From assembly GCF_002865645.1 (NCBI RefSeq), contig NW_020194563.1:516152-580151 (forward strand): 64,000 nt of DNA, in the 5' to 3' direction. The position numbers were made by a program, and so were the translations under genes. Shown here piece after piece: positions 1 through 9,774 of this stretch (position 1 is the stretch's first letter; the number at the start of each line of letters is the position of its first letter). The notes below the pieces were generated by a model. It was not told the origin of the DNA. It searched no databases and was given only the letters and a program-made list of their open reading frames with translations. This DNA is from Hyaloscypha bicolor E (Eukaryota; Ascomycota; Leotiomycetes; Helotiales; Hyaloscyphaceae).

Positions 1-2430
1 TATAATAAAAAGAGAAATAAGGCTTTAAGGAGACCGAGAGCTAATAAAACCTTAATAAATCCGGCTCTATAAATAATTCTAGTTTTATAGATAAGTTTAA
101 TTCTATAGAAGTACTATAAATAAGTCTGGCTTTATAAACTATTCTATAAATAGTTTTATAATTAGTTTTATAAATAGTTCTATAAATAATTCTATAAATA
201 GTTTTATAAATAATTATAATTCTATAAATGGTTTTGAGTCTAAGGCTAGTTTTAAGGCCTTAGGTAAAGGTAGCTATTAGTTAAATAGTAATTATTAAAA
301 GCTAGCCATTTTAGGGTTTTTATTAAAACCATATTTCCTTTATATAACTAAATAAGTATATTTAGATTCGATTTTTATAAAAGTAATTATTATTAATCTC
401 GACTATTTTCTATACTAATTAAATATTTCTAAAGTATAAATGCCTTTACTAACTCTATTATATATAGTTAAATATAAGTATACTAGAATTTCCACCAAAA
501 ATAACTAGTTTTATTACTAGCTATACTTATAGTATTAAAGATTTATAGCCTCCTGCTTCTATTATAATATTCCCTAATATAAATATAATAATTACCTTTA
601 GTAAGCTACTAAATATTCATTCTATAAGATACTTACTAGAATTTAATATATCTAACTTACCTATATATTAATAAATACCTATATATAGACCCTATTTTTA
701 AAAGCTATATTCTTCTTAGTTTATAGAAATAAAGATCTAATATCTCTTTTTCCTTTTATAAGAATAGAAATATTACTTATTATATAATAAGTAATACTAA
801 TATTAACCCTAAAACCTATATAAGTACTTTATATTATTAATTTCAAGTATTACTAATAAGGGAACTAATATAACTTATATTTATTATTAATTTCCTTTTC
901 CTCTAACCGGAATTACTTGTTTCTATTATTATAATTATCTAAATTATCTAATTCTTCCTTACTAATAATAAAGATAATAAAATTATATAGTAGTATTATT
1001 ATTTATAACTTATAGAAAAGCTTATACTTTTATAACTTTTTCTAGAAATTAGTAATATATTAGAGATTAGCTATATTTTTAAACCCTATTAGATAGCTAA
1101 TCTTTTTAAAAGAAATATACTAGTAATATAGGAATATAATATCTATAAATTATTTAAATATTTTAATATTATAATCTAGTATATAAAACATCTCTATTAT
1201 ATCTTAAAGCTTTATTCGAAAAGTATTTTAAAGTTTATTATTATTATAAGACCCTAATAAAATTAAAGTAATTATTATATTATTACTTATAATTAACTTA
1301 TAATAGATTTCCTTTAAGATATAAAGCTAGTTATAGTCTATAATATCTGTATTAATAGGATTAGTATTAGCTATATATAATCTCTTTCCTTAATTATACT
1401 TACTTTAAGCCCTAGAAATATAAATTAGGCTATTTATTAAGTTCATAAATTTATTACTATCTTTTTTTCTTTTCTTTATTTCTTATATATACTTAATATA
1501 TTTCTTTCTAATATTATTTATAAGAAGTATTTCTCTACTTAGTTTATCTTATATAACTAGTCTATTCTTCTAATTCTTATATTATACCCTAATTAGAAAC
1601 TATTAATCTTATTATTTATTAAATCTATACTTATTACTAATATTAGAGGCTACTATATTACTATTTTATAAGGCTATTATACTTTTTCCCTCGAATAACT
1701 CTCTATTTACTTATTTCTATATAGATATATTTTATATTTCTGCCTTACCTCTTCCTATAATTAGTAAATATTCTCTATTATAGAATAAGTTTATTTCCTT
1801 TCTAAAAAAATATAGCTTTTTATAATAAGCCTCTCAAATCTTATTAATAGATATATAAAACCCACTTCTCTCCGACTTTCTTATATATCTAGAAAAGTTA
1901 TTCAATTTTATTAACTCTTATATTACCTAATCTATTATATAAGTATCCGGATCTTTATTACTATTATTTCCTTTAATATAATTACCTCTCTTAAAACTCC
2001 TATCTTTCTATACTAGTAGCTTTTTTATTAATAGGGTATTAATATCTGGTCCAGAGTTTGAGTTATATTCTGAATCTGGCTTATATTTACTAAAGTTCTT
2101 AGCTTCCTTTATTTCTCTATTTAATAGCTTCTTTAATAATTTACTATCTAGATCTTAAGCTACTTTCTGCTTCTTACTTACTAAGCCTATTAGAATTAAC
2201 TAAATTTCCTTATTAATAATATACTACTAGTCTAATTACTTTTATTACCTACTATCTTATCTAATATAGTTATAGCTAATTAAGAATATAATTTAATTAA
2301 GTAGAGAAGTCCCCTATTAAAGAAGAAAAGGAAAGGAGTATACTAGTAGCTTACTTTATAGGCCTATAAATTAGCCGAATTATTTACTCCTATATATAAC
2401 CTCGAAATTTATATCTGCTAATTCTCTAAA
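1..2430. repeat. RIP-degraded AT-rich repeat DNA
   Basis: The sequence is almost entirely A/T, with TAA and TAG in all frames and no usable reading frame. It resembles the other RIP-damaged repeats in the window, but I could not assign it to a named element. Composition changes abruptly around 2430-2500 to the normal-GC island. No gene is visible. Confidence 0.75.
60..235. repeat. degenerate short tandem repeat
   Basis: About ten imperfect copies of a roughly 14-16 bp unit resembling TTCTATAAATAGTT follow each other, with copies differing by small changes and indels. It lies inside AT-rich repeat DNA and has no coding potential. Confidence 0.6.
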
Positions 2431-2589
2431 GAAAGCAAACGACCTTTAAATCTTTTAAAGGGCAATTCCATTCAAGTACTATAGATTAATTATAAGTAAT
2501 CTGTCCCCTTATATTTCGATCTGTTATTAACGACTCTGAATACCATGGAATAGAACCTCTACGGTAGTTAACCCGACTCGAATTCTCAG

Positions 2590-5500
2590 GCTATCCAAGG
2601 TCTTCCTTCCGACCAAACCCTTTATATACCGCAACCGCAATCCCGTATATACGTTCCTCAACAACAAGTCTATTATACCGAATATATACTACCGAGGCGA
2701 TCCGCTGGTTTCCGTACTGCCAATTATACCGCCAGAGATCCCCCCCCCGCAGTCCAATAAAGAAAATCACATGCGTCCCGGAGCTCTTCATTTTACTCCT
2801 TACCTGGATAATTTGCTTACCATAGGGCTTTATTAAATCTTGGAGAACGTATGGGGCTCGGCGATTGGAAGATGGAAAGTTATCGCTCTCTATCCTTGAT
2901 TAACCTCGACATAATGGCGGTCAATAAAGAGTGGTTGCGGTCGTATCTTGCGGGTAGGCGTTCTTGTCTGTTGCGAGGGAACTGGTACGATAGACGCTGT
3001 CGAGGAGTCGCAGGGCGCACGAAATACTGGTGTATGGATCGACAACGTACGGGATACTCAAACTGACTGATTTGATCATTATCTGGTAATGGCCGGGAAA
3101 ATCCATATCATAAAGCACTTCAGGGATGATGATTTCGCACGTACCTAGTTCACGAAGTCGAAATAGGGCCGGGGGATCCAGTTGGCGGATCGAAATGCGC
3201 TTGGTGATCTCGAAATCGTAGCCCCGCTTGTCGTGGTATGCGGCCGCGAGTGTCTTCAGGCTGTAGAAGAGACGTTCTCTCCAATGAATGCCATTTTGGG
3301 AGTCAACCCAATATCCGAAGGATATGTAGTTTGCACTGGCAGGGTCGATACCTCACACGTAGCAGGATGCCTTCTGAGCCTTTTATAACAGTTGACACGC
3401 GAGTGTGTAGGTCTGGTAGAGGAGAGTCCTCATCGACGTCTCCATCCATGCATACAGTTAACCATTGGTATACTTGTGCTTGAGTAAAGTCAGGACCTCA
3501 GTAGCATTGTCTATTAGTTGCTGTTGATTGGTAATGTCCTGGTTCGCCAAGTCGATCTTCCGCTGCTGTGTTTCAATGCTCTTATTGCTGCTCAGAATCT
3601 CGAAGCCAGTAAGAGTGGCTTGATGGACACGGTTTTGAATGGCTCGGGTGAAGCCATTCATCCGACCTGCGTTGACGGATTCGAATGTGAGCCCATCTAC
3701 ACCGATCTTCATTAACCGAGCAGTTGCTGCCGCCGCGTTGGCGAAACTGCTTGGACCCCATTTCACAAGGGCCCCGATACCATACGGCGCGGTTTGAAGA
3801 TCGGGATTGGTAATTGCATCTAAGAAGAACTTTTAGCTGATCAGCACGGTATTAGGTTAGTCAAAACTTATGCAATGCACTTGAGAGCATCTTGACATCT
3901 CCTATGGTATCTGACTTTGACTTTGTATTAGCAGCTTTGCTTATTTCCATATTCTTGTTGCTTGTCAAAGAAAAGCGGTCTGTTGCCACTGGGATCTTTA
4001 ATAACCTCAGTGATTTCCGTGGAGTCTGTGAAATTGTTTGCCAACAAAGGAGGATTGGGAAGATTCTTGCCCAGCAGCTGGAAATAATATTGAAGTTTGT
4101 ACATGTTCATGACTAGTGTGTTAATAGTGACTTCATGCCCTGCTTGCATGTTCAATAGTTTTGGCATCTTGCTTCTTCTTGATACTGAGATATGCACTTC
4201 CGAGTAACTTTAGCTTATTACAGATCTCCAGTGCTTTCTGGAGCAAGAGATGAATTTGGAATTAGGCATCAGAGAATTAACATTGTTGATAACATTTGTG
4301 AAGCTAAGCCCAGCTGCAGTAGCTTGGACAAGAAGATCATGATTCATAGGTGGTTCGAATAACAGCAGTTGTCTGAACCTCTATTAATATTTTAGCAGTG
4401 CCTGATCTTGAAGAGTCGGTTGTCGATAAAATCTTGCAGCAATGAGAGCTGCATATTGTTCGGGATACAGTAATAAGTTGTTGTGCCAAAGCAGAAGATG
4501 TTTGCTAAAACATTCTCTCCAAAGATCGATTCAAGTGGCTCTGTCGATTGGTTGCTGAAGGGAAACATAAGTTCAATTTGAACCACAGCGTTGCTAAAGC
4601 CATACCATTTGCCAATCAGAGAAGCATAGGTCTGAACCTGCTTATTTCCCCACTGTGGAATCACCAGTGCTCTCGGGCCATAGATGTGAGAATCCCGGAC
4701 GTATAGCTGTATAGCCAGTGGAAGGGCTTCAAGAGTGTTTTGCATGAAATAAAAATCCTCATATGATATCAAAATATTGATATAAGTCATGACGAACCAC
4801 TTTATATACGTTATTCTTCGCCCCTGTGCAACGACGAAAGGCTGGAAGGGATTGTCCCGCCACGATTCGATACGACTGCCTTTCGGCTCAATCTCTTCTA
4901 ACCCTAGCGATGCAAATAGTGCCTCAAGTGTATTCTCACCAACGATGTTTTCTTATGCAGGCTATTTCCATCTATCACCCGGTTTTGGTGGTGTGGATCT
5001 CGTAGGGTCGAATACATAGTTTGCCATTGCCAGAGCCTGGTCAAATTGCTGCAATGAGAGCAATTTGGTTATAAGAAGCATCGGAATATAGACTCCAATC
5101 TCCTAATAATAAAGTGCGTACGGAGTGCCAAGTTCGTAGTAGTCCTTTGAGAACGCAGGCAGATTATCCGTGCTGCCAAATATATCTCCATTCATTTTAT
5201 CGCCCGTCATACTGGCAAAATATTTAAAAATGGTGTCTATAATCGGTGGCGCCATGGTGGGGGTAAGAGGTTGGTGAGATACAGCATTATAGAAGTTTTG
5301 CGTACTGCCGTCAGGGAGAATAATGACCGGTGCATTGGGGGATGCGGCGGGATATGTGACCTATAGTTGAACATAAGATGAAAGTCCTGCAGAAACTAGT
5401 ACTGCAGCTCCTTTATTGTAAGAAATGATAGTAGTATCGTTTGTTGATGAGTCCGTGAAGTACAAGAACGACGTTGAAAGTGCTGAAGACAGGGTGATTG

Positions 5501-6460
5501 GTGGGGAAGCGGGTGAAGTGAATGTGACAATGGAAACGTGGGATCCATCGAAATCGTAAAGTAAGGCTTTCTTTTTCGGCTATTCTTTAGCCCCCGGCAT
5601 GGGCACAAAAGATGGGTAAGAAGCACGTCCCTTTACTTACCCCTTGTGATCGCTTTAAAAGTATATCCTCAAGGCACGCGCGTACGCTCAAGGAATATAT
5701 ATATATACTTCGCACGCAAATGCGCCTTATATATAAATACCCGTTATATATAAATACGCTCTATATATATTTAAGGTTTAAATATAAATTTGCTTTGTAC
5801 GTAAATGTGTTCCTAGCCTACGTAGTATTAAGGTCCTAGTATTTAGTAGAGATAAGCTTTAGAACTCCCAGAATTAGCACGATGGCTAGTTCACGGAATC
5901 AAAGTCTTTTGCATTCTGAACGAAGTATGAAATCTCATCCGCTGAAAGCTTCAAGTTATTGAGGACTATGGCCGCTTTGTAGATTCCCTGGAAAACGCTG
6001 AGTGTTACAGATGAATAGTCTGGCAGGAGTGCAGAGTTTGGAATTGGAGATAGTGGCGCCCGAGCAGCCTTCCACCGAAGGTTTGAAATTGGCTGGCCTT
6101 ACACTTGCACTTGAATGGGTATACCGCTTTAAAAGGGATCGGGTTGGTGGACCAAACGTCGTTTGGGTCATCTTGCTGATTTGGGAATGGAACGCTCTAA
6201 CCGTTTATTGTCAACGGCAGAGGTTGTTGATTAAATCCGGCCCCACGAAGACTAAGCTATCGTCGGAGGAAGCAACGATGTAGCAGTTTCATGAGTTTGC
6301 TGATGCAGCAGGTGCTTGTCGGGTACTATCCAGGGAAATAGGTGCTGAGTTGGAACCAATAGTGATTGCTTGAGTGAGGTGAACCTGAGCAATTTCGGGC
6401 GTCGAAAGATTTGCTGCGCTCGACATTGTATTCAGCACTAAAATGTCTGACAATGTCTTC
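2590..6460 (-). pseudogene. Decayed Tc-toxin A-subunit-like gene, internally deleted
   Basis: Tc A subunits form the large pentameric translocation channel of insecticidal ABC toxin complexes; shorter relatives occur in fungi. Read on the minus strand, fragments appear in family order. At 6460-5890 there is a segment resembling the region before the helical shell of fungal relatives, including KLSADEISYF. At 5590-4800 there is a block around QFDQALAMANYVFDPT. At 4790-4392 the frame is open for 132 codons and ends RLFKIRHC before a stop. At 4360-3880 and 3770-3458 there are helical, glutamine-rich stretches. At 3180-2920 lies the hallmark YDMDFPGHYQIMIKSVSLS of the C-terminal TcB-binding region, and a last piece runs to about 2590. 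Stops and frameshifts separate the blocks, and the receptor-binding and pore parts expected between the first two blocks are missing. It cannot make a full product. The family assignment is from remembered motifs and is confident for the C-terminal half. Confidence 0.8.
5630..5875. other. AT-rich junction inside the Tc A-like relic
   Basis: A stretch of about 240 bp replaces the central part of the pseudogene. It is made of TATATAAATA runs alternating with short CGCACGCAAATGCG-like pieces. It has no coding frame related to the flanks. It marks either a deletion scar or a small inserted AT-rich element. No clear inverted repeats or target duplication were seen. Confidence 0.6.
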
Positions 6461-6469
6461 CGGACGAAA

Positions 6470-6900
6470 GGCAGAAACTCTTGGAGGAGTCTGATCTTTC
6501 ATTTTTTCCCGAGGGAGAGTGTGGAGATTGCGGGGTCCTATTTGCCGGTAGTGGGGATGAATGGGAGGGAGGTGGTGGTGAAGGAGGCGGAAGGGGGAGG
6601 AGTTTATGGGGAGGGTGGACGGCGAAGGGACCGCATTGATTAATAATACAGAGATTGTGTGGATTAATGTATATAGAACCCAGAGCTAATTTTTGAATCG
6701 CCGCAAAGGAAAGATTACTTGCCCTGCTACCCAGCTGGCTAAGTTATCATATCTTTCGACCAGGGTTAGCGAACGTGAAGACTTGGAAGGTTTCTTCGCA
6801 GTGGTCAGCAAGTCTAATGGAGAGATAGTCACATACAGTTTCGAGGAAGTGTTTCAGGAAAGAAAGAATCGACAAGAACGCCTTTGTTTACTGACTATAT
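6470..6900. other. unassigned segment between two gene fragments
   Basis: This segment lies between the Tc A-like relic and the Hsp70-like fragment. On the plus strand 6693-7007 is open for 104 codons, and on the minus strand other short frames are open, but neither resembles a family I know. I see no promoter, repeat or RNA gene. The minus strand near 6540-6640 is a purine/pyrimidine-biased tract (GGGAGG and GGTGG runs on the plus strand). Confidence 0.4.
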
Positions 6901-6907
6901 CATATCA

Positions 6908-7261
6908 CAACTCACCAAAGCCCTTCTCACCTTCCCTCCCCGCCAACGCCCTCCTCTACAACTCCGCCGCGCCCTTCGCCGCCACGAACACCGGATCACC
7001 CGCATAAACCGGCACGAGATTCTCATCTGAAATGCCCTCAACAGCCCTCTCCACCACCTCCCTAAACACCGGATCCCTCGAACTCTCCCCGTGCACCAAC
7101 ACCTTCGAGATCGTCCGCGGGACATAACTCTCCCTAAATGCCGTGATATTAACCGATGTTGCCTTTTCTCCGATACGGAAATGGATCTTTCCATGAAAAT
7201 GGGTTCTCCTCTGGCATTCGACATTGGGTTTCTTGTCACGTGATTTTACAGGTTCTTTCAT
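6908..7261 (-). pseudogene. C-terminal fragment of an Hsp70-like actin-fold ATPase gene
   Basis: The minus-strand frame contains KVLVHGESSRDPVFREVVE followed about 20 residues later by DPVFVAAKGAAEL. This matches the last part of the nucleotide-binding domain in the divergent fungal Hsp70/DnaK-like proteins, where a 'GES/GGS' phosphate-binding loop is followed by the DPVxVAAxGAA helix. The N-terminal phosphate-1 motif and the rest of the ATPase domain are absent upstream, where the sequence becomes non-coding and AT-rich. The frame ends in TAG immediately after GAAEL, where the family continues. A later TAG follows in the same frame. It is therefore a fragment, probably left by rearrangement. 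Family assignment is by motif only. Confidence 0.55.
7236..7243. promoter_or_regulatory. TCACGTGA palindrome
   Basis: A perfect 8-bp palindrome of the CACGTG E-box type bound by fungal bHLH factors. It lies within the Hsp70-like fragment, about 220 bp downstream of the secreted-protein gene stop, so its role is unclear. Confidence 0.3.
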
Positions 7262-7459
7262 TTTCGATCGGAGAGGCAGGAATTACGATTTATATTTTCA
7301 TCTATATATGGGACGCTATAGAATGCAGCCGGAAATAAGACAACCCAACGCCGAGCCTAATGCAATGTGTCATAAGTATCGTCATACGTATTGTCGTGCC
7401 AAGACACCACAGCCACTCCGAATCCTAATCGCGGAATCTCACTCCTGATAGGGTATTGT

Positions 7460-8025
7460 TCAGCCAACCGGTAACCACCGCGCAGTGTTGGGCCCAACAT
7501 CATCTTCTGTCACGCCTTCCAACATAGTGCTCGCTCGCGGGTACAAGAACACAGCGGCCTGCACGTATCTACCATCTGTCAGCACCCCTGCCATTTATAA
7601 CAACCACAGACAAGGTGGCACTTACGTAAAAACCTCCATGATCGCCTGATCGCTGTACGAGTCGTAGTACCAGCTGATTGAGTACGGGTTGGTGCTGTTG
7701 CTCGTTGGTCCATTGTCGCCCGGCGCAGCACACCGCGCGTCGATCGACGTGCCGGTTGGGTACGCGTTTGCGATGTAGCAGGGAGTTGAGGAGTTTGCGC
7801 TGTCCACAATGTTGAAGTTGAATTTTGAAGATAGATTGTCGGTGTTGTCTGGATCATGTTAGGATAGGAATAGATGGGAGGAGGGTCTGGGGGAAACTCA
7901 CTGGAGATCGTGAAGTCGGTGATGGTCCATGTTTGTTGTGCGTCGCGAGCCGAGATTCCGGTTGGTGCTCCGAGAGCAGTGGTGAGGAGGGTGGCAGCTG
8001 CCACCAAACTTGTTGTGAACTTCAT
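7460..8025 (-). CDS. Small secreted protein, 3 exons, 151 aa
   Basis: I do not recognise a named family. Exons on the minus strand are 8025-7902, 7848-7626 and 7568-7460. Introns are 53 bp (GTGAGT..CAG) and 57 bp (GTAAGT..TAG), with CTAAC and CTGAC branch-like sites. Splicing gives one open frame of 151 codons ending TGA. The first ATG is chosen because it opens a classic signal peptide: MKFTTSLVAAATLLTTALG, cleavage near residue 19-20. The mature part begins with TWTITDF, has two cysteines (in STPCYIA and DARCAAPGD), Asn-rich likely N-glycosylation sites, and a C-terminal part ending ARWLPVG. The pattern is that of small beta-rich secreted proteins of fungi and would be compatible with an effector-like or cell-surface role, which is inference only. 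A TATAAAG lies 132 bp upstream. Confidence 0.8.
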
Positions 8026-8156
8026 TTTGATCGGGCAAATGAGATCGAAGATAGTCTCAATTACTTGTATTGATATACTGAAGACAGATGTGTGTGGAGG
8101 TTGGTCGTAAGGTATTGTGCTGTTGAATTTCGAGTTGAAGGAGGATTGTGGAAGAT

Positions 8157-8163
8157 CTTTATA
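8157..8163 (-). promoter_or_regulatory. TATA box of the small secreted protein gene
   Basis: On the minus strand the sequence AATATAAAGA lies about 135 bp upstream of the ATG at 8025. This is a usual distance for a fungal TATA element plus 5' leader. Confidence 0.5.
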
Positions 8164-8938
8164 TTAGTGAAAATAGTTGCAATAGCTGCGCCTTGTTCGT
8201 ATAGGTTCCGCTGAACTCGTTCAATTGTGCGTTGTAGGTATCCGCAGTATCGATATTTAGAAATGCCTCGCTTTAAGCTCTCTCTAGCCTAGGGAGGCTG
8301 GGATCGAGCTACGTGCGGCGTTAAGTCTTGGCGCAGGTCATCTTTTTCTAAGGATTAATATCCGCCCAATGTTTAAATACGATGGCTGTAGATCTGCTCT
8401 AGAGGGCGAATCAGATTGAAGGAAGATCTGCAGGAGGCAAAATGATACGAAGTACCTGAGACAGGCAACCAGTGAAACGCCAGCCTCTGAGGATACGAGA
8501 ATCTGCCAAGTGAGATGGCTGGGTGGAGTGGCTGGGTGGTGCGACGCCACACCCACCTTGCGCAGGACGGAATTAAGCGACCACGAAATCATTCAAAATG
8601 TTTTATCTTAATTTTTAATGCTCATGAAAGAGAAACCGCTGAATTCTACTTCTTGGGCTTCTTCGGTTCTAGAAGATATTTAATGCGAAGCTGTGGTGGA
8701 CTGAAAAGAAGGTGTTTCGCTAGTTTGCTCGAGTATCGTATCGCGATTCTAGCCGGAGAAGATCCGAGGATGACGCGCTGAGCTTTTGCTGACTGGCATT
8801 AACCTGGCAGTAAAACTATAGAGCTAGCGAGTTGGATAGAACAATCTCTGATTGCCATAGCCACTTCTTTAAATGAAAGCGGGAAAACAATAGAGCCTTG
8901 CAGACACGTTTAATGCCAAACAACGCCCCTGCGCCTCC

Positions 8939-8958
8939 TCACGTGAATAATGACGTGA
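8939..8958. promoter_or_regulatory. paired TCACGTGA and TGACGTGA motifs
   Basis: TCACGTGA (8939-8946), an E-box palindrome, is followed 4 bp later by TGACGTGA (8951-8958), a CRE/bZIP-like half-palindrome. Together with the inverted repeat at 9142-9165 this makes a cluster of bHLH/bZIP-type sites in 230 bp. No gene start is placed close enough to say which gene it would serve. Confidence 0.35.
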
Positions 8959-9141
8959 CTAAGAATATGAGTTTGTTTTGCTCGAATCCTCACCTCACTT
9001 TGCGGGTATACCATGCCACCGCATATATAATACATTACTGCTTTACTTACTTTCTATTTTCCCAATTTTACATATAATCCACACCCGTATATACCTCCCA
9101 GATTTTGCCCATGTCTCATTGTTGCATAGCAACTATATTCG

Positions 9142-9165
9142 GGTCACGTGCATACACACGTGACC
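9142..9165. promoter_or_regulatory. perfect inverted repeat of CACGTG boxes next to CCAAT
   Basis: GGTCACGTG, a 6-bp spacer and CACGTGACC form a perfect 9-bp inverted repeat. Each arm contains a CACGTG box, and the right arm runs straight into CCAAT (9164-9168), the core of Hap-complex binding sites. This could be a regulatory element or the end of a small palindromic insertion. Confidence 0.4.
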
Positions 9166-9261
9166 AATGCTCCTGTATTTAAGCTCTGGCTCTCCGTGCC
9201 ACACCTCCTTTTCTCTCTTGATCTATCTTACTTATTATTATGACAATACAACAACAATGTT

Positions 9262-9715
9262 TTATTGTAACACTCATCGCTTCAAAGAATCTTGTCCCAA
9301 TGTTCGTCTGACCAACTAACGTGTTCTTGTGCCCAATCGAGTCTCTTCTTTCTATACTCATCTGAAAGCGGGGGTTTCCTTCGTGAGACGCGTCGTGCAT
9401 ATCCCTCTTTCTTAAATGCTGTCCGGGTATCTCTCTCTCCACAATCAAGGCCTAGGATACTAGGAATATCTATCCAAGGGATCTCCCGATTCTCTCGAGA
9501 GGCTGATACCCATTCAATTAGCCTCTTCCTTTGTGGGGTAGTCAGGAATGCTCTCCGGCCATTCTTTTGCTTTTAAGGCGTAAAGCGGTTTACAAGAGCA
9601 TAGCGTATTTGGCGTGAAGTAAGGCCTGTTTGTAAGGCAATTTGAGACACTGTAAAATCCGCATCATTAAAAAGAATTTGAACTCGTAATCTTTTATCAC
9701 GTGTAAGCTCGTGCG
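9262..9715 (-). pseudogene. Tc1/mariner-type transposase relic
   Basis: The minus-strand frame starts with an N-terminal helix-turn-helix region (VSQIALQTGLTSRQIRYAL), then TPQRKRLIEWV, RTAFKKEGYARRVSRRKPPL and LDWAQEHVSWSDEHWDKIL, a layout typical of fungal Tc1/mariner transposases upstream of the first catalytic Asp (IxWSDE). Two stops break it: TAA at 9573-9575, where the family has Pro-Gln (CAA to TAA), and TGA at 9282-9284, in place of the Trp of the IxWSDE motif (TGG to TGA). Both are C:G to T:A transitions, as RIP makes. Sequence resembling the family ends just after the SDE position, so the DDE catalytic domain is missing. It lies 60 bp downstream of the large gene's stop codon. Confidence 0.85.
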
Positions 9716-9774
9716 TTCAGCAGACTTTCTTTAGTATAGCCGATTGCCTTATCTGGAACACCATTTAGAAGCAC

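Larger units (their letters stand above)
8170..9260. other. intergenic region without a visible gene
   Basis: Normal to slightly AT-rich sequence between the secreted-protein gene and the transposase relic. Open frames of up to 88 codons exist, but none has a start context, splice pattern or family resemblance that supports a gene. The only structure seen is the group of CACGTG-type palindromes at 8939-9165. Confidence 0.5.

Noticed and set aside
5396..5626. 76-codon minus frame in the Tc A-like region
   Set aside because: Out of frame with the recognisable family sequence of the same DNA.
6895..7239. 114-codon Arg-rich minus frame
   Set aside because: Shadow of the Hsp70-like fragment in another frame; the Arg/Trp-rich composition is an artefact.
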